A DNA stretch of 64,000 nucleotides from Mailhella sp. (lineage in GTDB: Bacteria; Desulfobacterota; Desulfovibrionia; Desulfovibrionales; Desulfovibrionaceae), in the NCBI GenBank assembly GCA_017408905.1, contig JAFQTU010000075.1, positions 62,001-126,000 of the forward strand, in the 5' to 3' direction. The notes below the pieces were generated by a model. It ran no database searches. It saw only the letters and a program-made list of their open reading frames with translations, and had not been told where the DNA came from. This document shows positions 8,635 through 16,438 of the stretch, in pieces. The translations under genes were made by a program, and so were the position numbers. How positions within the stretch are numbered: the first letter of the stretch is position 1; each line of letters begins with the position of its first letter.

Positions 8635-9457
8635 CATCAGGGCCGCCGATTTCGCCGCCTATAAGCAGCGCTTCCTCGACTACACCGACACGTTCAAGGA
8701 CGTGCCGGACGCCGCCCCGCTGAGGCTCAAGGTCGAGCATACGTTCAAGGTCTTCGACCATGCCTGCCGCATCGTGGGATCGCTGGAGAACGAAGCCGCG
8801 CCCCTGAAGGAAAAGGCCCGCGATGCGGAGCTCTGCCGCGCCGCCGTGCTGGCCGCGCTGTTCCACGACTGCGGGCGCTTCCCCCAGTTCAGGCAATACC
8901 GTACCTTTCTGGACGCCAAGTCCGTGAACCATGCCGTCCTGAGCTTCCAGACCATGCGCGACAGCGACTTCCTGAAGGAAGAGAGCGGGCGTGTGCGTTC
9001 GCTGGCGCAGTGCGCGGTGCTCCTGCATAACCGGCATACGCTTCCGCCCATGCTGGATGCCGACGCGCGCTTTGTCACCGATGTGGTGCGGGACGCGGAT
9101 AAGCTGGACATCTTCCGCATCATGGTGAGCTACCTGACCAGCGCCCTGCCGGAGCGGGACGCCGTTCTCCTGCACGTGAAGGACGAGCCGGAGAGCTGGT
9201 CGCCCAACGTGGCGGAAGACGTGCTCGCCGGGCGCATTGCCCGGTATGGCGACTTGCGCTATGTCAATGATTTCCGCCTCCTGCTGGGAACGTGGATGCA
9301 CGAGCTCCGCTTTGCCGTGACCAGACGCGAACTGGCTGAAAGCGGCCTGATGGACATGGTGCTGTCTCAGCTCCCCAAGGCGGAGGCGCTTCGCCCTGCC
9401 GTGGAAAAACTTAAAGCGATGCTTGAAGAATGCCGCAATGCCGGAGGGCTGGCCTGA
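8624..9457 (+). CDS. HD-domain phosphohydrolase
   Basis: A 277-residue cytosolic protein. The HD metal-binding signature is present: a histidine in KVEHTFKV (residues about 41-48), the HD pair in AALFHDCGRFPQF (about 82-94), a later AVLLHNRH, and a distal aspartate in VVRDADKLDIFRI. This arrangement matches HD-superfamily nucleotide or phosphate-ester hydrolases. The substrate cannot be told from the sequence. The start ATG 8624 overlaps the preceding small membrane protein, and the stop overlaps the start of the YmdB-type gene (TGATG), forming a three-gene coupled operon. Because the next gene is a cyclic-nucleotide phosphodiesterase homologue, a linked role in nucleotide signalling or turnover is possible. 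Confidence 0.85.
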   Translation: MHTDIRAADFAAYKQRFLDYTDTFKDVPDAAPLRLKVEHTFKVFDHACRIVGSLENEAAPLKEKARDAELCRAAVLAALFHDCGRFPQFRQYRTFLDAKSVNHAVLSFQTMRDSDFLKEESGRVRSLAQCAVLLHNRHTLPPMLDADARFVTDVVRDADKLDIFRIMVSYLTSALPERDAVLLHVKDEPESWSPNVAEDVLAGRIARYGDLRYVNDFRLLLGTWMHELRFAVTRRELAESGLMDMVLSQLPKAEALRPAVEKLKAMLEECRNAGGLA

Positions 9458-10278
9458 TGCGTATCCTGTTCTTAGGCGATGTTGTGGGCAAGGCCGGGCG
9501 ACTTGCGGTCAAGCAGTTCCTGCCCAAGCTGAAGGAAGACCTGCGCCTTGATGCGGTGCTTGCCAACGGGGAGAACATCGCCGGAGGCATTGGCATGACT
9601 TGCGAGACCTTGGATGAGCTTTTCGCCGCCGGAGTGGATTTCGTGACCTCGGGCAACCATGTGTGGCGGCACAAGGAGATCTTTTCCCGCCTCGAGAAGG
9701 ACCGTCGCATCATCCGCCCCGCCAATTATCCCGAGGGCGCTCCCGGCCGTGGCCATGCCGTGCTGACGCTCAAAGACGGCCGCCGCCTTGCCGTGCTCAA
9801 TATGCTGGGGACGACCTACATGGAGCCCTTGCCCTGCCCCTTCCGCACCGCGCTCGACTGGGCGGAGCTTCCTGAACTTGCGGATGTGCCGGTGCGCATC
9901 GTGGACTTCCATGCCGAGGCCACCAGCGAGAAGAAAACGATGGGCTATGCGCTGGACGGCAAGGTCAGCGCCGTGCTCGGCACGCATACCCATGTGCAGA
10001 CCGCCGACGCCCAGATACTGCCGCACGGCACGGCCTACCTTACCGACCTTGGCATGTGCGGCGTGGAGCAGTCGTCGCTGGGCATGGATTTCGAGATCGT
10101 GCTCAACCGCTTCCTTACGAAGCTCCCTGCGGCCTTCAAGCCCGCCAAGGGGGATATCTCGCTCAACGGAGCGTACATGGATATCAACGAGAGTACCGGG
10201 CAGGCGCGCGAGATACGCATCATCCGTGAGCATTGCCCGGAATGGAAGCTGGAAAGGAAGGCGGAGCAGGGCGGCTAG
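9457..10278 (+). CDS. YmdB/TIGR00282-family metallophosphoesterase
   Basis: 273 aa, belonging to the family of Bacillus YmdB and Deinococcus DR1281, dimetal phosphoesterases active on 2',3'-cyclic nucleotides. Metal ligands are visible in order: GDVVGKAGR (residues 7-15), NGENIAGG (39-46), TSGNHVW (67-73), VDFHAEATSEK near 150, and GTHTHVQTADA near 175. The C-terminal region is a short beta-rich tail. In Bacillus YmdB influences biofilm and motility decisions, but whether this holds here is unknown. Translation is coupled to the HD hydrolase gene by a one-base overlap. A candidate promoter for tpiA follows. Confidence 0.88.
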   Translation: MRILFLGDVVGKAGRLAVKQFLPKLKEDLRLDAVLANGENIAGGIGMTCETLDELFAAGVDFVTSGNHVWRHKEIFSRLEKDRRIIRPANYPEGAPGRGHAVLTLKDGRRLAVLNMLGTTYMEPLPCPFRTALDWAELPELADVPVRIVDFHAEATSEKKTMGYALDGKVSAVLGTHTHVQTADAQILPHGTAYLTDLGMCGVEQSSLGMDFEIVLNRFLTKLPAAFKPAKGDISLNGAYMDINESTGQAREIRIIREHCPEWKLERKAEQGG

Positions 10279-10345
10279 GCCGCATGAAGGGCGCTCCTGC
10301 AAGAAGTCGGGCCGCTTGTGAAGGCCGCAGGCGGGCATACGAGGC

Positions 10346-10373
10346 TTGTCTTTTTAGCGAATAAGGGTAACAT
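10346..10373 (+). promoter_or_regulatory. Candidate sigma-70 promoter of tpiA-secG
   Basis: TTGTCT at 10346-10351 and TAACAT at 10368-10373 with 16 bp spacing, 33 bp upstream of the tpiA start. Pattern match only. Confidence 0.4.
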
Positions 10374-10406
10374 TCTCCCATTCAATTCCCAAGTGAGGTT
10401 TAACCT

Positions 10407-11162
10407 ATGAAGAAACTGATGGCCGCCAACTGGAAAATGTACAAGACCGGTGCGGAAGCTGTTGCCACTGTGAACGAAATGGCCGCTATGCTCAACGGCA
10501 CTGCCCCCGAGGGCCGCGAGATTGCCGTGTTCGTTCCCTTCACCGCTCTTGAAGCCGCTTCTGCGGCCATGAAGTCCATCAGCGGGGCCTCCACCGGCGC
10601 TGAAAACCTCTATCCCGCCAGCGAAGGCGCCTTCACCGGCGAGATCTCCCCTGTGATGATCAAGGCCTGCGGTGCGGCCTGGGTGCTCACCGGCCATTCC
10701 GAACGCCGCCATATCCTTGGCGAAAGCGACGAGTTCGTGGGCCAGAAGACCGCCTTCGCCCTCCAGAGCGGCCTGCGCGTCATGCTCTGCATCGGCGAGA
10801 CCCTTGAAGAGCGCGAATCCGGCCTGCTCCGCAACGTGCTCGAACGCCAGCTCAAGCTCGGCCTGAAGGACGTGCCTGCCGAAACTCCCGCCGAAGCCCT
10901 TGCCATCGCCTACGAACCCGTGTGGGCCATCGGTACCGGCAAGACCGCTACCAACGACGATATCGTGGAGACCCACGCCATCTGCCGCGAACTCATGCGC
11001 GAGATCATGGGCGCCAAGGCCGACGAAACTCCCCTCCTGTACGGCGGCAGCGTGAAGCCCGCCAATGCCGGTTCCATCCTGACTCTTGACAATGTGGACG
11101 GTGTGCTGGTAGGAGGTGCTTCTTTGAAGGCTGAGAGTTTCACTCAGATCATCAATGCCTAA
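10407..11162 (+). CDS. tpiA: Triosephosphate isomerase
   Basis: A 251-residue TIM-barrel enzyme interconverting dihydroxyacetone phosphate and glyceraldehyde 3-phosphate. Active-site residues are in place: Asn and Lys in AANWKMYKTG (residues 5-14), the catalytic His in LTGHSERR near 94, and the catalytic Glu in IAYEPVWAIGTG near 167, followed by loop 6. The phosphate-binding YGGSVKPANA lies near 211. It is upstream of secG with a 21-bp gap, a common bacterial pairing, and sits on the route by which glpABC-derived dihydroxyacetone phosphate enters glycolysis. Confidence 0.97.
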   Translation: MKKLMAANWKMYKTGAEAVATVNEMAAMLNGTAPEGREIAVFVPFTALEAASAAMKSISGASTGAENLYPASEGAFTGEISPVMIKACGAAWVLTGHSERRHILGESDEFVGQKTAFALQSGLRVMLCIGETLEERESGLLRNVLERQLKLGLKDVPAETPAEALAIAYEPVWAIGTGKTATNDDIVETHAICRELMREIMGAKADETPLLYGGSVKPANAGSILTLDNVDGVLVGGASLKAESFTQIINA

Positions 11163-11183
11163 GTTTTTCAAGGAGCATATAGC

Positions 11184-11654
11184 GTGCAGACAGCCATCCT
11201 GACCCTTCATGTTATCGTCTGCGTCATCCTCGTGGTGCTGGTTCTTCTTCAGTCCGGCCGCGAAGGTATGGGCGTGATTTTTGGCGGCGGCGGCAACTCC
11301 GTGTTCGGCAATGCCGGTGCGGGCGGCATCCTCGCCAAGCTGACCACCTTCCTTGCCGTGATTTTCATCTGCACCTCTCTGGGCTATAACATCATGACCA
11401 GTTCCACCAACAAGACCGTGGAATCTGTGCTTGACGTGCAGTTCGAAGAAGTGCCTGCCGCTCCGGCCGCGGCTCCCGCCGTTCCTGCCGAAGCCCCGGC
11501 TCCTGCCGCTGAGGCCGCTCCCGCCCCTGCTGCTCCTGCTGTTGAGGCCGCCCCTGCCCCTGCCGAAACTCCCGCCGCCCCCGCTGCGGAAGCCCCCGCC
11601 GAGGCTCCTGCCCCCGCTGAAGCTGCTCCGGCTCCTGCCGAAGCCTCCAAGTAA
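11184..11654 (+). CDS. secG: Protein-export translocase subunit SecG with long Ala/Pro-rich tail
   Basis: The auxiliary subunit of the SecYEG channel. Residues 1-75 carry the SecG core: two membrane helices (about 4-22 and 53-70) joined by a glycine-rich loop (LQSGREGMGVIFGGGGNSVFG). Start is GTG 11184 with AAGGAG upstream. Instead of ending near residue 80-110, the protein continues with about 75 residues built almost only of Ala, Pro and Glu in short APAE/PAAP-like repeats. It is likely disordered and probably cytosolic or periplasmic depending on topology. Similar tails occur in some Desulfovibrio SecG proteins, to my knowledge without an assigned function. Confidence 0.92.
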   Translation: MQTAILTLHVIVCVILVVLVLLQSGREGMGVIFGGGGNSVFGNAGAGGILAKLTTFLAVIFICTSLGYNIMTSSTNKTVESVLDVQFEEVPAAPAAAPAVPAEAPAPAAEAAPAPAAPAVEAAPAPAETPAAPAAEAPAEAPAPAEAAPAPAEASK

Positions 11655-11677
11655 GGGCAGCGCAACAACATCTTCAG

Positions 11678-11706
11678 GCGCTCCCTCTCCCGGGGGAGCG
11701 CTTTTT
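11678..11706 (+). terminator. Intrinsic terminator of tpiA-secG
   Basis: 8-bp GC stem (GCGCTCCC at 11678-11685, GGGAGCGC at 11694-11701) followed by TTTTT. Confidence 0.85.
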
Positions 11707-11726
11707 GTGGTTAATCGATACTCGTT

Positions 11727-12536
11727 ATGTCTCGATTTTATCTCCACCATCAAGGTTCTGAACAATACTTCACGGATGCGGACTACGCCCGTGAATTCCT
11801 GTTCATCGCACTGAGCATAGGGGAAGAGATGCTCATCAGCGGCGCAGAAGTGAGCCGCGTTGAAGACAGTGTGCGCCGCATCTGCACGGCGTACGGCGGC
11901 GAACGCGTGGACGTTTTCGCCGTGGCCACGGCTATTTTTGCCAGTGTCCATTCCCGTGAATACGGAACCGTCACGCAGATACGCCGCATCACGGCCCCCC
12001 GCTACGACCTTTTCCGTCTTTCCCGCCTCAACGCCCTTTCCCGCCGCATCTGCGCCGAGAAACCGGCCTTCGAAGAGGTGGAGAACGAGCTGGAGGATAT
12101 CCGCACCAACACGCCGGTGTATCCGCCCGAGCGCATTTTCTTCATGTACGCGCTCATCTCGTTTTCCTTCACGCTCTTCTTCGGCGGCAATCTGCAGGAT
12201 GCGCTGGCCTCGGCCGTCATCGGCCTCTTCCTGCGCTGCATGGACTACGTTTCGCGCCACCTCCAGCTCCCCCCGTATATCGCGGCGGTGCTCTGGTCCT
12301 TTGCGGGCGGCTGCCTTGCCCAGTACTTCGTGTCGAAGAACTTCGGCGACTCGGCAGACCTCATAAGCATAGGCAACGTGATGCTGCTCATCCCCGGTAT
12401 GCTTCTGACCAACTCCATCCGCGATATCTTCAGCGGCGATACGCTTTCGGCTCTCATGAACTTCTGCAACGCCTTCCTGCTTGCGTCGCTCATCGCCTTC
12501 GGCTTCGCCCTGCCAAACTTTATCTGGGGGATGTGA
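11727..12536 (+). CDS. Threonine/serine exporter, ThrE N-terminal domain family (DUF1212)
   Basis: 269 aa. The N-terminal soluble domain contains the conserved GEEMLISGAEVSRVEDSVRRI segment (about residues 30-50) typical of ThrE/DUF1212. Several membrane helices follow from about residue 140, ending in LLIPGMLLTNSIRDIFSGD. Corynebacterium ThrE carries both halves in one chain; here the second half is the next gene, a common split arrangement (YjjP/YjjB in E. coli, linked to succinate export). The substrate is therefore threonine/serine or a dicarboxylate and cannot be decided. The gene starts 20 bp after the secG terminator. Confidence 0.85.
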   Translation: MSRFYLHHQGSEQYFTDADYAREFLFIALSIGEEMLISGAEVSRVEDSVRRICTAYGGERVDVFAVATAIFASVHSREYGTVTQIRRITAPRYDLFRLSRLNALSRRICAEKPAFEEVENELEDIRTNTPVYPPERIFFMYALISFSFTLFFGGNLQDALASAVIGLFLRCMDYVSRHLQLPPYIAAVLWSFAGGCLAQYFVSKNFGDSADLISIGNVMLLIPGMLLTNSIRDIFSGDTLSALMNFCNAFLLASLIAFGFALPNFIWGM

Positions 12537-12537
12537 T

Positions 12538-12999
12538 ATGAGCATACCTGCCTGGTTCATCCAGATAGTTTCGGCATTCTTCGGCGCAGTGGGCTTTGCG
12601 GTGCTGTTCAACGTACAGCGCCCCAGGCTCTACTGGGCAGGCCTTGGCGGAATGCTGGGCTGGGCGATCTACCTTACCGGCTATGCGGCCGGACTGGGCG
12701 ATATCTGCGCTACGTTCGTGGCCGCAGTGAGCTTTACCCTGTATTCCGAACCTATGGCTCAGCTTATGAAGACCCCTTCCACGGTCTTCCTCGTGCCTGC
12801 CGCCATCCCTATGGTTCCCGGCGCTTCCCTGTTCCGTTCCATGCGCTTTGCCGTTCATGGGGAATGGGATTTCTTCTCGCATCAGATCCTTCATACGCTC
12901 CTGCTGGCCGCTTCCATTGCGGGCGGCATCGTATGCGGCATGACGGCCTACTTCATCCTCAAGAAGATGTTCCATTTCCGCGCGAAGGATGCCCGCTGA
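12538..12999 (+). CDS. ThrE C-terminal domain family membrane protein (DUF3815, YjjB-like)
   Basis: A 153-residue membrane protein with four or five hydrophobic helices and the conserved LVPAAIPMVPGASLFRSM motif (about residues 81-98). It is the partner half of the preceding DUF1212 gene: the ATG lies one base past that gene's stop, and the two presumably form a single transporter in the inner membrane. The family often includes PGAxxY in this motif; here it reads PGASLFR. Confidence 0.83.
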   Translation: MSIPAWFIQIVSAFFGAVGFAVLFNVQRPRLYWAGLGGMLGWAIYLTGYAAGLGDICATFVAAVSFTLYSEPMAQLMKTPSTVFLVPAAIPMVPGASLFRSMRFAVHGEWDFFSHQILHTLLLAASIAGGIVCGMTAYFILKKMFHFRAKDAR

Positions 13000-13063
13000 G
13001 AAGCTCCAGCCCAAGGGTGGAAAGAAAAAAATTGGAAAAAGATTTTTTTGAGCAAAAAAACGC

Positions 13064-13092
13064 TTGACGTCCGGGGGGCTTTTCTCTATAAC
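13064..13092 (+). promoter_or_regulatory. Strong sigma-70 promoter of the tRNA-Lys pair
   Basis: TTGACG at 13064-13069, 17-bp spacer, TATAAC at 13087-13092. The predicted start is about 15 bases before the first tRNA-Lys. Both hexamers match consensus at five of six positions. Confidence 0.8.
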
Positions 13093-13112
13093 CCCAACTG
13101 CATCGAGTGCAT

Positions 13113-13188
<76 letters not shown>

Positions 13189-13239
13189 TGCAAACTTCTG
13201 CAACGACTTGATGCTCTGGCAGGGCAACTTGCCGCACAT

Positions 13240-13315
<76 letters not shown>

Positions 13316-13327
13316 TGTGATATTTGG

Positions 13328-13354
13328 AGAGGCTGTTTCGGCAGCCTCTTTTTT
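13328..13354 (+). terminator. Intrinsic terminator of the tRNA-Lys pair
   Basis: Stem AGAGGCTG/CAGCCTCT with loop TTTCGG, followed by a run of T. Confidence 0.88.
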
Positions 13355-13423
13355 GTTTAAGTCTTTTCCGCTATCCTGCCTTCCGCAAAGCCTTTCCCCT
13401 TTCTTCGGGAGCCGTGATATACC

Positions 13424-15064
13424 ATGCGAAATCCCCGCCCGTTTTCCGTGCGCTTCCTCCTGTCGTTCTGTGCGTTTTTCCTGCTCTGCTATGCCGTGGC
13501 CTCGCTCATCATGGCCAAGCGCGAGTTCGACGAGGTGACGATCAACCAGATATTGTTCCATATGCAGCTCATGAAGGACAATATCGTCACCATGCCCGGC
13601 GACTTCATCGATGTCTTTTTCTGGCATGTCCGCAACGCCGTGCTCTGTGCCGCCACGCTGGCCTTCCTCCGGGAAGCGGCCGCCTGTGCCGCAGGTAGCC
13701 GCAAGGGCCTTGTTCTTGCGGCCTGTGCGGGCCTTGCCGTTCTCTGGTTCGTTGTGCCGGGGGCCTTCATGGACAGTATTTTCGTCTGGGTGAGGGCGCT
13801 CTTCCTCGCGTCGCTGGCCGTCACGGCCTGTGCATCGCTGGGCTGGTTCGGCACGCTGTACGCTATGCTTCAGCGCCTTCTGCGCTGGGTCAGCTCCGGC
13901 TGGAGACTGGCCGCAGTCTGGGCCGGTGTGGCGCTCTACACCATGATCTACATCAACGCCTTCACCTTTTTTCAGGAGCAGGCCGTCATCGGCGATTTCT
14001 ACGCCGAAGGGGCGTATGTTGACCCGAAAGGCGTGAAGGTAGGCGGTACAGGCAGGAAAAACCTGCTCATCATCTACTGCGAGAGCATCGAAGAGACCTT
14101 CGGCGATGCCGCATTCATGGGAGAAGATCTCCTCCAGCCCTTGCGCCCCTATATCGACACGCCCGAACTCCACGTAGAGCAGATGCCCGGGGCTGACTTC
14201 ACCATCGGCGGCATCGTGAGTTCCCAGTGCGGCATCCCGCTCAAGTCGGTTTCCATTCTCAGCGGCAACCTGACGGGCTGGGCGCTCGACCGCTTCATGC
14301 CCGGGGCGCTCTGCCTTGGGGACTACCTCAAGGCGGACGGCTACCACAACGTCTATTTCAACGGCTCCAGCGGTGTTTTTTCCGGCCTGAACAAGTTTTT
14401 CCTGAGCCACGGCTATCAGGAGTTCATGGGCAAGGAAGACTGGCTGGAAAAGGGTTTGGTCAAGCCGGACGATCTCAATATGTGGGCCGTGTACGACAAG
14501 GATATCATAGACTTCAGCATCAGGCGGCTAGACGAGCTGATGGCGGAAGGCCGGAAGTTCAGCTTCGTCCTCTCCACTATGGATACCCACGAACCGGGCT
14601 TCCTTTCCAAGGACTGCGAGGAAGCCGGGATGGCCCGCAACTGGCCGGGATATGTGAAGTGTTCCATGTCGCAGGTGGGGCGTCTGCTCCGCCATGTGCG
14701 CGACCGGGGCTGGGAGAAGGATTTCGTGATCCTTGTGATGGGCGACCATCTGGCCCGTATGCCGAAGCTCGGGGACGTCGATCTGAAGAGGGCGGAGAAG
14801 CGCTTCGTGCTCTGCTCGCTGGAAGGGGGAGAACTGAAGCCCATGCGCGGCCGCATCACGCACTTCGACCTCTTCCCCAGCCTGCTTTCCGCGCTTGGAT
14901 TCACTGTGGAAGGCGGAAGGCTGGGCTTCGGCTACGATGTCTTTTCGCGCGAGGTCATGCCGCCCGAAGGCAATACGGAACGCCTGCGGAAGCGCGTTCT
15001 CAGCCATAGCAAGATCTATGAAAGCCTCTGGCTGCCCGAATACGCTGGGAAAAAAGGAGAATAG
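13424..15064 (+). CDS. Membrane-anchored phosphoglycerol/phosphoethanolamine transferase-like protein (sulfatase family, OpgB-like)
   Basis: 546 aa. About five hydrophobic helices occupy residues 1-185, followed by a periplasmic alkaline-phosphatase-fold domain. The metal/nucleophile motifs are visible: IIYCESIEETFGD near 215, the probable nucleophilic Thr in FTIGGIVSSQCGIP near 260, STMDTHEPGF near 385, and MGDHLARMP near 442. The ASQCGIPL-type motif matches OpgB (MdoB), which transfers phosphoglycerol to periplasmic glucans; LTA synthases have a different nucleophile context. The acceptor in this organism is unknown. It follows the tRNA-Lys terminator and precedes the solitary 5S gene. Confidence 0.83.
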   Translation: MRNPRPFSVRFLLSFCAFFLLCYAVASLIMAKREFDEVTINQILFHMQLMKDNIVTMPGDFIDVFFWHVRNAVLCAATLAFLREAAACAAGSRKGLVLAACAGLAVLWFVVPGAFMDSIFVWVRALFLASLAVTACASLGWFGTLYAMLQRLLRWVSSGWRLAAVWAGVALYTMIYINAFTFFQEQAVIGDFYAEGAYVDPKGVKVGGTGRKNLLIIYCESIEETFGDAAFMGEDLLQPLRPYIDTPELHVEQMPGADFTIGGIVSSQCGIPLKSVSILSGNLTGWALDRFMPGALCLGDYLKADGYHNVYFNGSSGVFSGLNKFFLSHGYQEFMGKEDWLEKGLVKPDDLNMWAVYDKDIIDFSIRRLDELMAEGRKFSFVLSTMDTHEPGFLSKDCEEAGMARNWPGYVKCSMSQVGRLLRHVRDRGWEKDFVILVMGDHLARMPKLGDVDLKRAEKRFVLCSLEGGELKPMRGRITHFDLFPSLLSALGFTVEGGRLGFGYDVFSREVMPPEGNTERLRKRVLSHSKIYESLWLPEYAGKKGE

Positions 15065-15086
15065 GCCGGAACGGGGCAGAAAACAC

Positions 15087-15115
15087 TTGCCAAGCGCCGC
15101 GTCTTGCGCTATCTA
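15087..15115 (+). promoter_or_regulatory. Candidate promoter of the solitary 5S rRNA gene
   Basis: TTGCCA at 15087-15092 and TATCTA at 15110-15115 with 17 bp spacing, 45 bp before the 5S 5' end. The -35 is good and the -10 is moderate. Confidence 0.4.
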
Positions 15116-15160
15116 TTCGTTCAGCAAAGACGTTATCTGCCTGCGGGCAGTGCCCATATT

Positions 15161-15276
15161 TGCTGGTGTCCATAGAGAAGAGGGTATACCCGATCCCATT
15201 CCGAACTCGGCAGTCAAGCTCTTCATCGCCCATGATACTGCATACTTTTGTGTGGGAAAGTAGGCCGATGCCAGCA
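15161..15276 (+). rRNA. rrf: 5S ribosomal RNA (isolated)
   Basis: A 116-nt sequence with the 5S architecture: helix I ends TGCTGG and CCAGCA pair, the conserved loop B/C block CCCGATCCCATTCCGAAC is at about 15189-15206, followed by TCGGCAGTCAAGC, then the helix IV/loop E region and GTGTGGGAAAGTAGG. No 23S or 16S sequence precedes it: the upstream neighbour is a sulfatase-family gene ending 96 bp away. It is followed by a terminator. It therefore appears to be transcribed on its own rather than within an rrn operon. Confidence 0.95.
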
Positions 15277-15286
15277 TTATCTTCAG

Positions 15287-15317
15287 CCCCTGCGGTACTC
15301 GCGGGGGTTTTCTTTTT
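15287..15317 (+). terminator. Intrinsic terminator of 5S rRNA
   Basis: CCCCTGCG (15287-15294) pairs with CGCGGGGG (15300-15307), followed by a T-rich tract to 15317. Confidence 0.8.
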
Positions 15318-15351
15318 ATCTGTCATTTTCGCTATGTCGGCAGGAGGGAGC

Positions 15352-15753
15352 ATGGAAAAGGTGACCAAGGAAGTCATGGGGGCCGTATTCTACAAGGATG
15401 GCCGCATCCTCGTCATGCGCCGCGCTCCTTTCCTGAGCTGGGCCGGATGGTGGGAATTCCCCGGCGGCAAGCGCGAAAAAGGCGAGAGCAACGAACAGTG
15501 CCTTGCCCGTGAACTGCGGGAAGAGCTGGAGGTGGAAGCCGAGATAGGCGAATTCCTCACGGAGAACAGCCACGGCTACGATTTCGGAACGGTGCACCTT
15601 TCCGTGTACCGCGTGAAGTCGTGGACGGGTGATATCAGGCTTAACGTGCACGACGCCCTGCACTGGGTCCCCCTGAAGGAACTGGCGGACTTCCCCCAGC
15701 TCCTTCCCGCCGATATCCCCGTGGCCCGGGCACTGGAAAACATACTCGACTGA
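15352..15753 (+). CDS. mutT: 8-oxo-dGTP diphosphatase / (deoxy)nucleoside triphosphate pyrophosphohydrolase, MutT type
   Basis: A 133-residue Nudix hydrolase that sanitises oxidised nucleotides. The complete Nudix box is at about residues 38-60: GGKREKGESNEQCLARELREELEV read in parts as GGKxExGE then RELREEL, with all catalytic glutamates. A 5' VMGAVFYKDGRILVMRRA strand and C-terminal LKELADFPQLLPAD element match MutT and related CTP pyrophosphohydrolases. The ATG at 15352 has an excellent AGGAGGGAG ribosome-binding site. It lies immediately after the 5S terminator and converges on the FmdE gene. Confidence 0.9.
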   Translation: MEKVTKEVMGAVFYKDGRILVMRRAPFLSWAGWWEFPGGKREKGESNEQCLARELREELEVEAEIGEFLTENSHGYDFGTVHLSVYRVKSWTGDIRLNVHDALHWVPLKELADFPQLLPADIPVARALENILD

Positions 15754-15759
15754 TGAAAG

Positions 15760-15787
15760 AAGCCCTGCTTTTGACGGCAGGGCTTTT
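15760..15787. terminator. Bidirectional terminator between mutT and the fmdE-like gene
   Basis: AAGCCCTGC (15760-15768) and GCAGGGCTT (15777-15785), with A-rich and T-rich flanks on opposite sides. Confidence 0.85.
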
Positions 15788-15807
15788 CTCGTATCCGGAG
15801 CAGGGCG

Positions 15808-16416
15808 CTATTTCTCGGCACAGTCCATGCAGAGCTGGCGGCCATCCTGCTCGACGATGCGGGAGGACATGACGCCTTCGCCGCAGTTCTCGCAGAGTAT
15901 CGTGGGCAGGCGCTGGGCCATGCCGGGCATATCGTGCAGGGCGGGCTTGATGTCGAAGATTTCCTCGAAGGGAGCGGAAAGTACGAACTCAAGGTCTTTT
16001 TTCCTGAGTTCCGCCAGCTCTTCATCCAGCCTCCGCCGAGTTTCTGCCGGAAGCCCCTCGGCGGCCAGCTCTTCCCGCAGGCCAAGGATGCGGCTCTTGA
16101 CCTCGCCGCCCCGGAGCTTGGCAACGATGCGCCGCTGTTTCCCGTCGCGCCTGCGGTAGAAGGTGAAGGCTATCTTGCCCGTGTCGCGGAAGAGGAGATT
16201 GCCCTTGCCGAGGGTACAGCCCACAAGGGCCTGGATGGCGTCCACGCCGCACATATCGGTTTCCGTTACGGCCACGACCTCTTCATCGGCGGCAGTCCCG
16301 AAGTTCTCCACGGCCCACACTGCCGCCCGTATGCCAAGGGCCAGCCCGCCGCACCAATGCCCGTGGAAGGCCTTGGCCCTGTCTATGATGTCCTGTGTTA
16401 TTCCCTGTGCGTACAT
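15808..16416 (-). CDS. FmdE-family protein (formylmethanofuran dehydrogenase subunit E-like) with C-terminal zinc ribbon
   Basis: 202 aa. The FmdE core has FHGHWCGGLALGIRA near residue 18 and the metal-site region TDMCGVDAIQALVGCTLGKGNL at about 54-75. The hinge after LREELAAEG is charged and helical. The last 45 residues form a four-cysteine zinc ribbon (CENCGEG and CMDCAEK). FmdE proteins accompany molybdenum/tungsten enzymes and metal transport; the molecular role is unsettled. Canonical FHGHxCPG reads WCGG here. I preferred ATG 16416 (AAGAGA upstream) over the TTG at 16452. It is the last gene of a four-gene operon with a FecBCD-type importer, suggesting metal or metal-chelate handling. 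Confidence 0.85.
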   Translation of the reverse strand: MYAQGITQDIIDRAKAFHGHWCGGLALGIRAAVWAVENFGTAADEEVVAVTETDMCGVDAIQALVGCTLGKGNLLFRDTGKIAFTFYRRRDGKQRRIVAKLRGGEVKSRILGLREELAAEGLPAETRRRLDEELAELRKKDLEFVLSAPFEEIFDIKPALHDMPGMAQRLPTILCENCGEGVMSSRIVEQDGRQLCMDCAEK

Positions 16417-16438
16417 GGTGTATCTCTTGGGTTGGGGT

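Noticed and set aside
10275-12611. Long minus-strand frame (about 778 codons) across tpiA-secG-thrE
   Set aside because: Antisense to three recognisable genes; the Ser/Gly/Arg-rich region is the complement of the SecG tail.
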